From the NCBI RefSeq assembly GCF_002265875.1, contig NZ_NPFA01000006.1, forward strand, positions 124,150 through 188,149: a DNA stretch of 64,000 nt, written 5' to 3'. The notes below the pieces were generated by a model. That model was not told the DNA's origin, searched no databases, and worked only from the letters and a program-made list of their open reading frames with translations. Made by a program: the position numbers and the translations under genes. Source of the stretch: Marinococcus halophilus (GTDB lineage: Bacteria; Bacillota; Bacilli; Bacillales; Marinococcaceae). Numbering within the stretch: position 1 is the stretch's first letter; each line of letters starts with the position of its first letter. Shown here one piece after another: positions 17,514-25,628 of the stretch.

Positions 17514-18612
17514 CGTAATTCACTGTTTTGTAAACTTTGCCTCTTCCTCCTGTCACCTCTCCCGGACCGTAAAATTCCGAGGCGGTGACTCCGAGCAGAC
17601 GGACAGGCTCTCCTCCGGAGGCGCCTTCTTCGAGCAAAAGATGAAGGGCTTCAAGCAGCTCCGCACGATCATTGCTTGCGTGCTCAAGAGTGGCCCGGCG
17701 GGTAATTTGCTGGAAATTCGCAAATTTTATTTTCAATACGATACATTTAGTCCTGATGCCGTCTTTTGTCAGCCGCGCAAGCACCTGATCAAGCAGCTCT
17801 TCAATGACCGGCAGCATATCCTGCACAAGCAGAAGATCCTGGGAGAGCGTGGTTTCTTTTCCGAGCGACTTTCGCTCTCTCTCCGGGTTTACCGGACGTT
17901 CGTCGAGCCCCCGGGCCTGACGGTAAAAAACGTGGCCCTGCTTATGAAACAATTCCACGAGCCGCTCTTCGCTCAGCTGCTGTAAATCTTCTCCGGTCTG
18001 AATGCCGAGCGAATCGAATTTCCGTTTGGTCACTTTTCCCACCCCCCGGAAATCCCCGATGGGAAGAGCTTTCACAAAAGCATCCGCACGATCCGGAGTA
18101 ATTACCGTCAGGCCGTCCGGCTTATTGTAATCTGAAGCGGTTTTTGCAAGAAATTTATTGTATGAAACACCGGCTGAGGCAGTGAGACCAGTTTTTTGAT
18201 ATATCCTTCTCCGTATTTCCTTCGCTGCGTGCGTAGCAGACGACATGTTCCAATGGTTTTCCGTCACATCCAGATAAGCTTCATCAAGAGAAAGGGGCTC
18301 CACTAAATCTGTACAGTCGTGAAATATGCCCATGAGTTCACGTGAAACTTCCCTGTATTTTTCCATATTTCCTTTAATAAAAATGGCTTGCGGACATCTT
18401 CGGTATGCTTCATAGGAAGACATGGCTGAGTGAATACCATATGGCCTGGCTTCATAAGAGCACGTAGCCACCACCCCTCTTGACCAGGGAGAACCTCCAA
18501 CTACCAGGGGCTTGTTTCGCAAATGGGGCTGATCGCGCTGTTCAATAGATGCAAAAAAAGCATCCATATCAATATGAATTATTTTTCGGAGTTTTTGTTT
18601 TTCCTTCTTCAT
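17494..18612 (-). CDS. dinB: DNA polymerase IV (Y-family, DinB)
   Basis: A 372-residue translesion polymerase. The catalytic carboxylates sit in HIDMDAFFASIEQR (residues 13-26) and LSLDEAYLDV (about 103-112), YNKFLAKTASD is conserved, and a helix-hairpin-helix thumb region follows (PIGDFRGVGKVTKRKFDSLGI, about 180-200). The little-finger domain completes the C-terminus. It performs low-fidelity synthesis opposite damage. AGGAA and AAGGGGG lie before the ATG. A LexA-like box overlaps its promoter, which suggests SOS control. Confidence 0.95.
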   Translation of the reverse strand: MKKEKQKLRKIIHIDMDAFFASIEQRDQPHLRNKPLVVGGSPWSRGVVATCSYEARPYGIHSAMSSYEAYRRCPQAIFIKGNMEKYREVSRELMGIFHDCTDLVEPLSLDEAYLDVTENHWNMSSATHAAKEIRRRIYQKTGLTASAGVSYNKFLAKTASDYNKPDGLTVITPDRADAFVKALPIGDFRGVGKVTKRKFDSLGIQTGEDLQQLSEERLVELFHKQGHVFYRQARGLDERPVNPERERKSLGKETTLSQDLLLVQDMLPVIEELLDQVLARLTKDGIRTKCIVLKIKFANFQQITRRATLEHASNDRAELLEALHLLLEEGASGGEPVRLLGVTASEFYGPGEVTGGRGKVYKTVNYEQLRLF

Positions 18613-18652
18613 TTCCTACGCCCCCTTATGCGCGCAGCTTTCTGTTTCTTCT

Positions 18653-18692
18653 ATTATACCGTTTCCCAACGCCTTTCACAAACGTATGTTCT
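18653..18692 (-). promoter_or_regulatory. dinB promoter with LexA (SOS) box
   Basis: On the minus strand TTGTGA and TATAAT are separated by 17 bases (plus-strand 18676-18681 and 18653-18658), and AGAACATACGTTTG (18679-18692) overlaps the -35. The Gram-positive LexA consensus is CGAACATATGTTCG; GAAC-N4-GTT is retained. The box is 68-81 bases upstream of the start codon. Confidence 0.7.
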
Positions 18693-18831
18693 TGTTTGAT
18701 GCCGAGTCAAAAGTTTTCCTGAGGCAGGCTACAGGCCTTTCCATTGCGTTCTAAGGCACTTTGATATACTATCATAACCGTACAAACACAACGGCGTCGT
18801 ACTACAAGCATGCCCGATTGGAGGAATGTAT

Positions 18832-19101
18832 ATGAATTATGAAGTTCAGATTTTCACCCAGCCCAACTGCTCCTCCTGCGCTAAAGTCAAAGGCTGGTTT
18901 CAGGAAAACCGCATTTCTTATATTGAGAAAGATATTGTAAACGACCCTCAGGCGAACCAAGAATTCGGCGCATTAAATGAAAAATTTGTTCCTATCACTA
19001 TTATTACTGCAGATGACAAAAGACACCAGGTTGTTGGCCCAAATCTTAAAAAAATAAAAACGATTGTCACAGCTACAGGCATTTCTGGCCAAAGCCACTA
19101 A
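18832..19101 (+). CDS. Glutaredoxin-like protein (NrdH-type, CSSC active site)
   Basis: 89 residues from the ATG at 18832, with GGAGG seven bases upstream (the ATG at 18826 abuts the site). The thioredoxin-fold N-terminus has the redox motif CSSC in TQPNCSSCAKVKGWF, then DIVNDP, the cis-Pro region FVPITII and a C-terminal helix. It probably reduces protein disulfides in the cytosol, like NrdH or YtpP-like proteins; the partner is unknown. It is a single gene with its own terminator. Confidence 0.85.
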   Translation: MNYEVQIFTQPNCSSCAKVKGWFQENRISYIEKDIVNDPQANQEFGALNEKFVPITIITADDKRHQVVGPNLKKIKTIVTATGISGQSH

Positions 19102-19114
19102 TGCCATTAGCGTA

Positions 19115-19145
19115 CTGCGCTGGTTTTTACGCCAGTGCTTTTTTA
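19115..19145 (+). terminator. Terminator after glutaredoxin-like gene
   Basis: Stem GCGCTGG / CCAGTGC around TTTTTACG, followed by TTTTTTATAT. Confidence 0.8.
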
Positions 19146-19298
19146 TATTATCGAAGATGAAAGCATACAAACTTCTTTTCGGCACAGCACAGAATTAAAA
19201 CCTCCTGTGCCACCGTTTAAATAAAGAGGCTTGTCAGTTTATTCCCGGGGGTAAACAACAATAACAGGGAAAATCTGTGTAGAGGGGGAGTGAGATTT

Positions 19299-19397
19299 GT
19301 GCCTACAGTGCTTTTTGTCCTGACAGTAATTGTTGCCGGCATAATCCTGGCTTCTATTGGTTTTTATTTCCTTCGTAAATTTTATGACAAATTATAA
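19299..19397 (+). CDS. 32-residue single-pass membrane microprotein
   Basis: A GTG with AGGGGGAG eight bases upstream opens a 32-codon frame: product starts (M)PTVLFVLTVIV and ends with the basic tail FLRKFYDKL. One hydrophobic helix (about 3-24) plus a positively charged end is a textbook N-out/C-in single-pass topology. The Shine-Dalgarno is strong. I do not recognise a family. It ends 11 bases before the convergent PH-domain gene. Confidence 0.6.
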   Translation: MPTVLFVLTVIVAGIILASIGFYFLRKFYDKL

Positions 19398-19408
19398 AGA
19401 AGGACCGT

Positions 19409-19849
19409 TCACTGGATGAACCGTCCTTCCTTTGGCATTTTAATATTTTTATTTTTAGCAGCCAGCTTTTCCAGAAATAATGATTCGTCCTTCGGCGTTA
19501 TATGCTGGTGACGGGCCCCTTCCTGGTAAACCACCTTCAGCCTCTCCGGTGTCGCTCCTTTAATCCATCCTGGCACTTCCTCCACCCGCTCAATTGAATC
19601 GTAAGGAATTCGCAGGCGTATCAGAAGAGATGCATGAACCGCCAAGTGCTCTTTACGCAGTTCATATTTTGTGAAAAACACAATCTGGGTAATTAAAATA
19701 ATAATAACTGCGTCCACTATAGCCCGCAGAATAGTCCCCGGACCGCCGTCGTACATAAACAGGGCCTGAAAAATGGAATAACCCAACAGTACGATGGCTA
19801 TGACCGCAAACGCGGACAACAGTCTGCTTCCTTTCGCTCGAAACACCAT
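19409..19849 (-). CDS. Membrane protein with bacterial PH-like domain
   Basis: 146 residues from the ATG at 19849, which has GAGGAG eight bases upstream. Two helices near the N-terminus (about 12-30 and 42-58) are followed by a cytoplasmic domain YELRKEHLAVHASLLIRLRIPYDSIERVEEV, the signature of bacterial PH domains of the YdbS/YyaB sort. Function unknown; such domains often aid membrane-associated assembly. It probably shares a transcript with the upstream membrane gene, 13 bases away. Confidence 0.7.
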   Translation of the reverse strand: MVFRAKGSRLLSAFAVIAIVLLGYSIFQALFMYDGGPGTILRAIVDAVIIILITQIVFFTKYELRKEHLAVHASLLIRLRIPYDSIERVEEVPGWIKGATPERLKVVYQEGARHQHITPKDESLFLEKLAAKNKNIKMPKEGRFIQ

Positions 19850-19862
19850 TCGCTGGTCTCCT

Positions 19863-20225
19863 CTAATTTTTTTTATCAGTGTCATTCGGTTTTAATCCAT
19901 ACTTATAAACAATCGGCATCAAAATTATTAAAAGCATCGAATTCGTGAATAACGGCAGAGAAATCGCGTGCGCTTCTGTTACGACTCCAATAAACGAAAC
20001 AATCAATACCGGAGCTGTCGCTACCAGAATAGTGATTAATTCGCGTTTTGCACTCCATAACTGTCTGCTGTCCGCTATCGATAAAATAAGCATCCAGTAC
20101 ACCATGAACGCAAGCGGCATCATAGCGTCGATAAGCGGCTGGTCCAGCACAAAAAAGAAGACCAGGCGCACAGTCGAAAGTATGGATAAAATGACAATAA
20201 TCAGTTGACGAAATGACGACTCCAC
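19863..20225 (-). CDS. Small polytopic membrane protein, unknown function
   Basis: From a GTG at 20225 (GGGAG ten bases upstream) the product is 120 residues with four hydrophobic segments. A longer frame to 20312 adds a Cys-rich leader that does not look like part of a membrane protein and has no better start signal. No family is recognised. It is followed closely by the PH-domain gene, so the two probably form an operon. Confidence 0.6.
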   Translation of the reverse strand: MESSFRQLIIVILSILSTVRLVFFFVLDQPLIDAMMPLAFMVYWMLILSIADSRQLWSAKRELITILVATAPVLIVSFIGVVTEAHAISLPLFTNSMLLIILMPIVYKYGLKPNDTDKKN

Positions 20226-20336
20226 GATGTATTCGCTCCCTATTTCCTGCTTTTTGCTGTTCTGGGCTTCGCAGCAAACAACGCAAGGCCCAGAACGGTC
20301 CCCATCACACATTTCACTCTGCTATTCTTCCTTCCA

Positions 20337-20942
20337 TTACGTGCGGAATTCCAAATAGACTCCATTTGGGTCCTGCACCGTCTCTGTATTTTCCGCTCCC
20401 TGAATAACCACTTTTTCAAGCTCGAATGCACGCTTTTCCTCCCAGGAAGGCACCACCGCTTCTGCACCCAGAACAGTCAGCCAGTCGTCTGAATCATACG
20501 GCTCGGGGCTCGTAATGACGACGGACTGCAGTTCTTCTTTTCCGCCGATAGGGAGCTCTTTAGCCCAATCCAGCTGAATCTTCGGGCCGGTGGACGGCTG
20601 CAGAAAGGTTCTGCGTTCTTTTTTGTTAACGCCCCATCCGTGTTCTTTTGCACGCTGAAGAACGCTGGCATGCTCTTCGTTGTTCACACGGTAGCCAAAG
20701 TAGCCGAACGTATTTATCCTTCCCGTACCGAAGGTAACCCGGACCTGGCCAAGACTCATTTCTATCATCCGAAACGTTAACTCTTTATGACGGAAATCAT
20801 CCCACATAAGCGGAGGGTCGTAACGCTTGATGCGGTAATTTTCCAGCGCAAAGCGTCCCACTACTTCAAACCCGTGGCTGCTGTAAAATGATTCTGTTTT
20901 TTCTATTTCTGTCGTCCAAAAATGGTAATGGAACAGTTCCAT
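20337..20942 (-). CDS. VOC (glyoxalase/dioxygenase fold) family protein
   Basis: About 201 residues from the ATG at 20942 (GAGGTG six bases upstream). The start MELFHYHFWTTEIEKTESFYSSHGF and the end TVQDPNGVYLEF are classic paired VOC modules: an HxW/T metal-side strand, then a helix with FY and the final DPNGxxLEF. The family includes glyoxalases, extradiol dioxygenases and bleomycin-type resistance proteins. Only some metal-ligand positions are evident, so catalysis is unproven. The gene follows the DUF4440 gene by 70 bases. Confidence 0.75.
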   Translation of the reverse strand: MELFHYHFWTTEIEKTESFYSSHGFEVVGRFALENYRIKRYDPPLMWDDFRHKELTFRMIEMSLGQVRVTFGTGRINTFGYFGYRVNNEEHASVLQRAKEHGWGVNKKERRTFLQPSTGPKIQLDWAKELPIGGKEELQSVVITSPEPYDSDDWLTVLGAEAVVPSWEEKRAFELEKVVIQGAENTETVQDPNGVYLEFRT

Positions 20943-21012
20943 ATTGTTCACCTCTAATGTCCTTCTGCAAGCCGGCTGTGCTCGTGCTGGAAATAGTTTT
21001 TGTATTTTGATT

Positions 21013-21357
21013 TTAAGGCTGGTTCGCTTTTTTCGGCGTTCCCTGATGAAACACAAGCTCCCAGCCTGAATTCGTCTTTCGCCATATAGAGCTCCGCAGC
21101 GAGGTGCCCAGTTCGCTCGTTACCGTATAGGTCGCTAAATATAAATGTTCCGAAAGCGGTTTTGTTTTATAGTCAGCTACTGCTCTATGCACGGGACGCT
21201 CCTCCTCCAGGCCGAAAATCACATCCTCCCGGGTGAAAATCCGGCCGGACGCTCCGATTTCCTGGAAGTCTTCTGCCAACAGCCGGCTCACTTCCACCGC
21301 TGACCGCCGAATACTCGGCTTTAATAAGTCTTCCTCGAGCTGGCGTATGTCTTCCAT
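21013..21357 (-). CDS. DUF4440 / SnoaL-like small protein
   Basis: About 114 residues starting MEDIRQLEEDLLKPSIRRS. The helix LLAEDFQEIGASGRIFTREDV and the strand pattern ATYTVTSELGTSLRSSIWRKTNSGWELVFHQGTP are the usual NTF2-like DUF4440 layout, in which a cone-shaped pocket may bind a small ligand. Function unknown. AAGGAGGG precedes the ATG at 21357. It probably forms a unit with the VOC gene. Confidence 0.78.
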   Translation of the reverse strand: MEDIRQLEEDLLKPSIRRSAVEVSRLLAEDFQEIGASGRIFTREDVIFGLEEERPVHRAVADYKTKPLSEHLYLATYTVTSELGTSLRSSIWRKTNSGWELVFHQGTPKKANQP

Positions 21358-21514
21358 CCATTTCCACCCTCCTTGTCGGCACGATCTGAGCACACGTAAA
21401 ACCCGCATCTATATCAAATGATACGGGTTTTTCCACAAACTTTTCAACTTTTATTACCGATTCATAACGATTATTTTGGTTTTCAGCTGATGAAACCGAT
21501 GAAAAAGCTGCCCG

Positions 21515-22291
21515 TTATGAATATTTATTAACGATATCAATTACCAGGCGTGCTTCCTCGAGCGGGATTTGTCCCGGGGCGGAACTCTCTTTTCCAGAAG
21601 CAAATATCATCATAGAGCCAAATGAATGCCCAACCAGGCGGGAAGCGATCCCAGCAGGGCCCATGGCCATTGCTGCGGTACAAATAGTCAGCTTTTCGCT
21701 CAATTCAGCAAGCACTCCTAAAAGATTCAATACGTCTGATTTACGGTTTGGCATAACCGCCATTTTTACAATGTCCGCCCCGTTTCTTTCAGCCTCTTCA
21801 CCCCAACGATTCATTTCACGGGCTGCCGGCGTTCTTGAGAAATCATGATGTGAAATTAACATTTTCACTCCGCATTCCCTGGTTTTTTGATAGACAGCTG
21901 CTATATGTTCACTGCTCATTCTGCCTTCTATATCCACTATGTCTGTATTTTTTGAATGTACTGCCTCTAAAATTAACTCTATCGTTTCTTCATCAGTCAG
22001 GCGGCGGTCAGCACCGCCTTCCTGGGCAGATCGAATAGTAAATAAAAGCAGGCACCCCGGAGCTTTTTGCTTCAGGATCTGCAGCACCTGACGCACAGCT
22101 TGTATGTCTTTTAAATTCTTAAAATGGTCAGCGCGCCATTCAATGGCATCCGCCTGCGCTAAGTTTATCGTTTGCAGCTCTTCAACTAAGTTTTCTGTCG
22201 TCTCTCCTGTTAAAGGCACGCAGATCATCGGCCGAGAAGCACTGTAGGATTTGTTTCCTATTTGCAGCGTTTGATACTTTCGATTGGTCAT
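21515..22291 (-). CDS. aroD: Type I 3-dehydroquinate dehydratase
   Basis: A 258-residue class I enzyme of the shikimate pathway that dehydrates 3-dehydroquinate to 3-dehydroshikimate. The catalytic His is in MLISHHDFSRTP (about 145-156) and the Schiff-base Lys in GADIVKMAVMPN (Lys about 176). EWRADHF and TIRSAQEGG are further family motifs. The start at 22291 (GGGGGAG just upstream) is preferred to a GTG at 22303 that lacks a site. It is divergent from an unrecognised membrane protein, behind which lies aroK. Confidence 0.95.
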   Translation of the reverse strand: MTNRKYQTLQIGNKSYSASRPMICVPLTGETTENLVEELQTINLAQADAIEWRADHFKNLKDIQAVRQVLQILKQKAPGCLLLFTIRSAQEGGADRRLTDEETIELILEAVHSKNTDIVDIEGRMSSEHIAAVYQKTRECGVKMLISHHDFSRTPAAREMNRWGEEAERNGADIVKMAVMPNRKSDVLNLLGVLAELSEKLTICTAAMAMGPAGIASRLVGHSFGSMMIFASGKESSAPGQIPLEEARLVIDIVNKYS

Positions 22292-22396
22292 ATGCTCCCC
22301 CACTCAAATGATAAATGTTTAGATCGTCTCCATATATGTAACTAATATGCTATCATACTCTTGCGTGTCATCAACTGGAAATTGGAGGAACAGCAT

Positions 22397-23746
22397 TTGC
22401 GCTTATACATATATTCTTTATTAATCTTCGTATATATTCTTTCACAGTTTTTGTCTATACCGGGCTTTTCTTTATTTACCGGTATACTTGCAAATATTGT
22501 TATATTTATTTCCCTGTTTTTTGCGAAAGGGCTGTTCTTTTATTCCGGTATTGCCTTCTACGCCATCGGGACTATTTTATTTTTTCAGACCGGCGCTTCC
22601 TGGCAGGATTATTTTCTGTCGTTTCAAACAATGCTCGGCATTCTTTCATTCTTTTTCATGCTTCCCTTTCTCAATTCACTCATACGGGTAGGGAAGTACG
22701 ATCACGGCCTTCGAAAATTTATGGAACAGGGCGCAGATACCGTTACTCAGTTGTACAGGCGGAGTTTCTTTGTATGCCATGTGCTCGGGCTTTTTTTAAA
22801 TATTGCTACATTTGCTGTATTGATGCGCACATTGGATCGGACCTTCACCTCGATTCCTCAAAAAGTAAAAGCAAAGTTTTATACACAGAACCTGCTCCGG
22901 GCTTACGCCCTTTGTCTCGCCTGGAGCCCCCTGGAAATCATGGTTATTACAGCTTTAAATATAACCGGGCAAAGTTACATTTACATTTTCCCATTTATTA
23001 TTACGATCGTTATCATAGTCATTTTGTTTGATATTCTGACAGCTTCTTTTAAGTATCCTAAATTGCGCCTCCAGTCTGAAGATGATCAGGCTGATCACTC
23101 CGGCACCACTGGCAGAAAGATCAAACAGTTGATCGTTTTGCTTTTGCTTCTCGTCACCTGTGTCAGTATTGTTAATCAGTGGTCCAGTTTTGATTATTTA
23201 TTTACTCTCGTTTTGTTTATTGCTCCTGTATCTTTTTTATGGGCAGCTTTCATTAAACGCCTGCGCCGATACGCCTTTTTTGCTTTTAACCAATGGAAGA
23301 CAAGAACCAAAGGGATGGCGAATTTCTTTTTCATGTTTTTGAGTGCCGGACTATTCGTTCAAATGCTTGCAGGGACTTCTCTATTTGAGCTACTGCAGCA
23401 GCTGTTCACGTCCATGCATCAGCAGGTTTTTATTTTTTACCTGCTGGTTGGTGCTTATTTTCTCATTTCAAGCTTTATCGGCTTTCACCCGCTTGTGTCT
23501 GTTATTCTGCTGGCAGAAATTATTGCTCCTTCACTTGCAGACCTCCAAGCGATCCCACTGGCTCTTGTTCTCATTGTCTGCAGCTTAAGTCCTGTCATGT
23601 TCAGCCTGTTTAATATTTCTGTTTCCATCGTCGGTTATCATCTCCATACCAACCCGTACCGGCTGGGCTTGTGGAATCTGCCGTTTGTGATTGGATACAT
23701 GCTGTTTACGATGAGCTTCGCCTATATTCTTCAGCTCCTCATGTAG
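22397..23746 (+). CDS. Unrecognised polytopic membrane protein, putative transporter
   Basis: About 449 residues from a TTG at 22397, which has GGAGG eight bases upstream (the TTG at 22361 has none). Ten to twelve hydrophobic helices are visible. A long hydrophilic loop (about residues 220-245, QSEDDQADHSGTT) splits two halves; each half carries a proline-containing segment, AWSPLEIMVITA in the first and SSFIGFHPLVSVILLAEI in the second, as seen in ion-transporter-type carriers with re-entrant loops. It lies between aroD and aroK, 90 bases before aroK on the same strand, so it may be transcribed with it. No family name is claimed. Confidence 0.7.
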   Translation: MRLYIYSLLIFVYILSQFLSIPGFSLFTGILANIVIFISLFFAKGLFFYSGIAFYAIGTILFFQTGASWQDYFLSFQTMLGILSFFFMLPFLNSLIRVGKYDHGLRKFMEQGADTVTQLYRRSFFVCHVLGLFLNIATFAVLMRTLDRTFTSIPQKVKAKFYTQNLLRAYALCLAWSPLEIMVITALNITGQSYIYIFPFIITIVIIVILFDILTASFKYPKLRLQSEDDQADHSGTTGRKIKQLIVLLLLLVTCVSIVNQWSSFDYLFTLVLFIAPVSFLWAAFIKRLRRYAFFAFNQWKTRTKGMANFFFMFLSAGLFVQMLAGTSLFELLQQLFTSMHQQVFIFYLLVGAYFLISSFIGFHPLVSVILLAEIIAPSLADLQAIPLALVLIVCSLSPVMFSLFNISVSIVGYHLHTNPYRLGLWNLPFVIGYMLFTMSFAYILQLLM

Positions 23747-23836
23747 TGCCTGGTTTTTACTTTTGCTGAAAACTGTATTATAATCACGGTACATTTCGCT
23801 GACTACCTCATTTTATTAACGAAAGAGTGCAGACAT

Positions 23837-24385
23837 ATGATGATAAAAGAAAAATCTTTACGGGAAAAAAGCATAGTATTTATAGGCTTTATGGGGGTTG
23901 GTAAAACAACCATTGGAAGATTGGTCGCTCAAAATCTATACAGATCCTTTATTGATATCGATGAACAGATTGAAAAAAAGTTCCAAATGCCTGTGCCGGA
24001 TGTATTTAAATTGCTCGGGGAGCCTGCGTTCAGGGAGAAGGAGAAAGAACTGGTGAATAAATATGCCAATCAAAGCTTGAAAGTTATTTCTCTTGGCGGC
24101 GGAGCTTTCATGCAGGAAGAAATTCGGGATGTTTGTTTAAACAACTGCACTGTTTTTTATCTGGATATGCCGTGGGATTCCTGGAAAGAGCGCATTCACC
24201 TGCTAATGGCGGACCGCCCAGTTCTTCAAGGACGTTCGCTCGAAGATATTGAAGAATTATTCTATAGCAGGCAGGCGGCTTACGCCAGCCACCATTCCAA
24301 AGTGACTATCGGCAAAGACTCCCCAGAAGAAATAGCAGATTATATTACTAATTCCTTAAAAACAGCCTGGAAATTATACGAATAA
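23837..24385 (+). CDS. aroK: Shikimate kinase
   Basis: A 182-residue kinase phosphorylating shikimate at the 3-hydroxyl. Walker A is FIGFMGVGKTTIGR (about 15-28), the substrate-binding DIDEQIE segment follows at about 40-46, ISLGGGAF is the family GGG motif (about 84-91) and MADRPVLQG carries the lid Arg (about 119-127). The start shown is the first of two adjacent ATGs. A strong terminator follows. Confidence 0.95.
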   Translation: MMIKEKSLREKSIVFIGFMGVGKTTIGRLVAQNLYRSFIDIDEQIEKKFQMPVPDVFKLLGEPAFREKEKELVNKYANQSLKVISLGGGAFMQEEIRDVCLNNCTVFYLDMPWDSWKERIHLLMADRPVLQGRSLEDIEELFYSRQAAYASHHSKVTIGKDSPEEIADYITNSLKTAWKLYE

Positions 24386-24391
24386 ACAAGC

Positions 24392-24431
24392 AAAGCTCCA
24401 GCCGACAATTTAAATGCGGCTGGAGCTTTTT
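24392..24431 (+). terminator. Terminator between aroK and the DUF1232 gene
   Basis: Stem AAAGCTCCAGCCG / CGGCTGGAGCTTT with an AT loop and T-tracts on both strands, so probably bidirectional. It also marks the 3' end of the gas vesicle transcript. Confidence 0.9.
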
Positions 24432-24436
24432 GACTG

Positions 24437-24892
24437 CTATTCATCTGCATCAATCGTATTATCACGCTGCAATTTCCACTCTTTAAAGTCCTCCAGGTCC
24501 TTTTGCACCTGTTTAAAGACAAACGAGATAACGGCGGCATCATCAATCAGGCCGCCTGGAAGAAAGTCCGGTACCAGGTCAATTGGAGATACAAAGTATA
24601 TGAGACCCGCAATAATGGCTACAATCGATTTGTATGGCACATGCTGGTACTCTTTTTTCCACCAGGCACGGAGCATTTCGAGCATCAGCTGCAGTTCCTG
24701 CCAAACGTTTTTCAGCGGACTCTGGTTTTCATCCGCTTTTTCTCTCGCCTGACGCAGCAGTTTCTCCGTCTCTTTTGGGTTTTTCGCGTATTTTTTTGCC
24801 CGTGGATTCAAGCGCCTTAAACGCTCCCTCAGCGTTGATTCGTCAATATTTTTCTTTTTTAAAAAGCTCCGCCGCTTTTTCTCTTTTGCCAT
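24437..24892 (-). CDS. DUF1232 (YkvA-like) membrane-associated protein
   Basis: A 151-residue protein with a very basic N-terminus (MAKEKKRRSFLKKKN), a helix-rich linker, then the DUF1232 core IIAGLIYFVSPIDLVPDFLPGGLIDDAAVISFVFKQV (about residues 90-126), which holds the SPIDLIPD-type motif. Function unknown. It ends the gas vesicle operon on the same strand, 97 bases after the last small gvp gene, in the position where Bacillus megaterium has gvpT/gvpU. AAAGGAGC precedes the ATG. A role in vesicle formation is only inferred from place. Confidence 0.8.
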   Translation of the reverse strand: MAKEKKRRSFLKKKNIDESTLRERLRRLNPRAKKYAKNPKETEKLLRQAREKADENQSPLKNVWQELQLMLEMLRAWWKKEYQHVPYKSIVAIIAGLIYFVSPIDLVPDFLPGGLIDDAAVISFVFKQVQKDLEDFKEWKLQRDNTIDADE

Positions 24893-24989
24893 GTCCCAAG
24901 CTCCTTTATTAGTTAATATGGATATGTACCGCTTCTCCGGAGAGGAACCGGCGTCCCCGGAGGAAGCTTTCCTGCAGGATATCGCCTGT

Positions 24990-25217
24990 TTATTCCAGGC
25001 GGTCCTTATCCCGCTGTTTGATTTCTTTTCGGTATTCTTCCATTTCTTCCTTCGATGGCAGCGTTCGTGCTTTCATATTATATTCCATTTGAAGCTTCGG
25101 TGCGTTTTCGCCTTTTCCAAACGTTCGTTCTTCTGTACGCTGAACCTGCGACTTCTCCTGGTTCTGCAGGTCCCGTACCAGTTGGCCGATATCTTTAGAC
25201 AGATCACGGAAAATCAC
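24990..25217 (-). CDS. Small gas-vesicle-cluster protein (75 residues), unknown family
   Basis: A GTG-started frame with GAGGTG upstream, 11 bases after gvpJ, encodes a highly charged helical 75-residue protein (IFRDLSKDIGQLVRDLQNQEK at the start, EEMEEYRKEIKQRDKDRLE at the end). It looks like a short coiled-coil accessory protein in the gvpT position. I do not recognise a family with certainty. Ninety-seven bases without a gene separate it from the DUF1232 gene. Confidence 0.65.
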   Translation of the reverse strand: MIFRDLSKDIGQLVRDLQNQEKSQVQRTEERTFGKGENAPKLQMEYNMKARTLPSKEEMEEYRKEIKQRDKDRLE

Positions 25218-25228
25218 GTACGTTCACC

Positions 25229-25594
25229 TCACTTTTCGGCTTTGTTTTTATTCTGTGCTGTCGCCTGCTGCTCTTCGCTTTCCGTCTGCTGGTTATCTTC
25301 GAGCTGCTCGACCCGCTCAAGCAGACGCTGGTTTTCTTCTTCGAGCCTTTTAGCATTGGAAGAATAGTGCGGGTCTGTTTCCCACCAGTCGATGCCCATT
25401 TCTTTTGCTTTATCCACCGAGGCGACGACCAGCCGGATCTTAATTGTCAAAAGCTCCACATCTGCAATATTTACTTTAATGTCCCCGGCAATGACGACGC
25501 CTTTATCCAGTACTGTTTCCAAAATGTCTACGAGACCGCCTGAGGGTCTTTCCATTTGCTCGGGCACTGAGCGTTGTACAGGTTTTTCAGCCAT
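25229..25594 (-). CDS. gvpJ: Gas vesicle protein GvpJ
   Basis: A 121-residue GvpA-family minor protein. The core GGLVDILETVLDKGVVIAGDIKVNIADVELLTIKIRLVVASV (about residues 19-60) aligns with GvpA's two-helix, two-strand core. A charged C-terminal coiled coil (SSNAKRLEEENQRLLERVEQLEDNQ) is specific to GvpJ. It is thought to help nucleate or cap the vesicle cone. AAGAAGGG lies before the ATG. It follows gvpK by about 34 bases. Confidence 0.9.
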   Translation of the reverse strand: MAEKPVQRSVPEQMERPSGGLVDILETVLDKGVVIAGDIKVNIADVELLTIKIRLVVASVDKAKEMGIDWWETDPHYSSNAKRLEEENQRLLERVEQLEDNQQTESEEQQATAQNKNKAEK

Positions 25595-25628
25595 AACATA
25601 ATCCCTTCTTTAAACTATATTTTGAAGC

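Noticed and set aside
24893-24989. gvpU-like gene between the 75-residue gvp gene and DUF1232
   Set aside because: Only 97 bases, no open frame of useful length on the minus strand.
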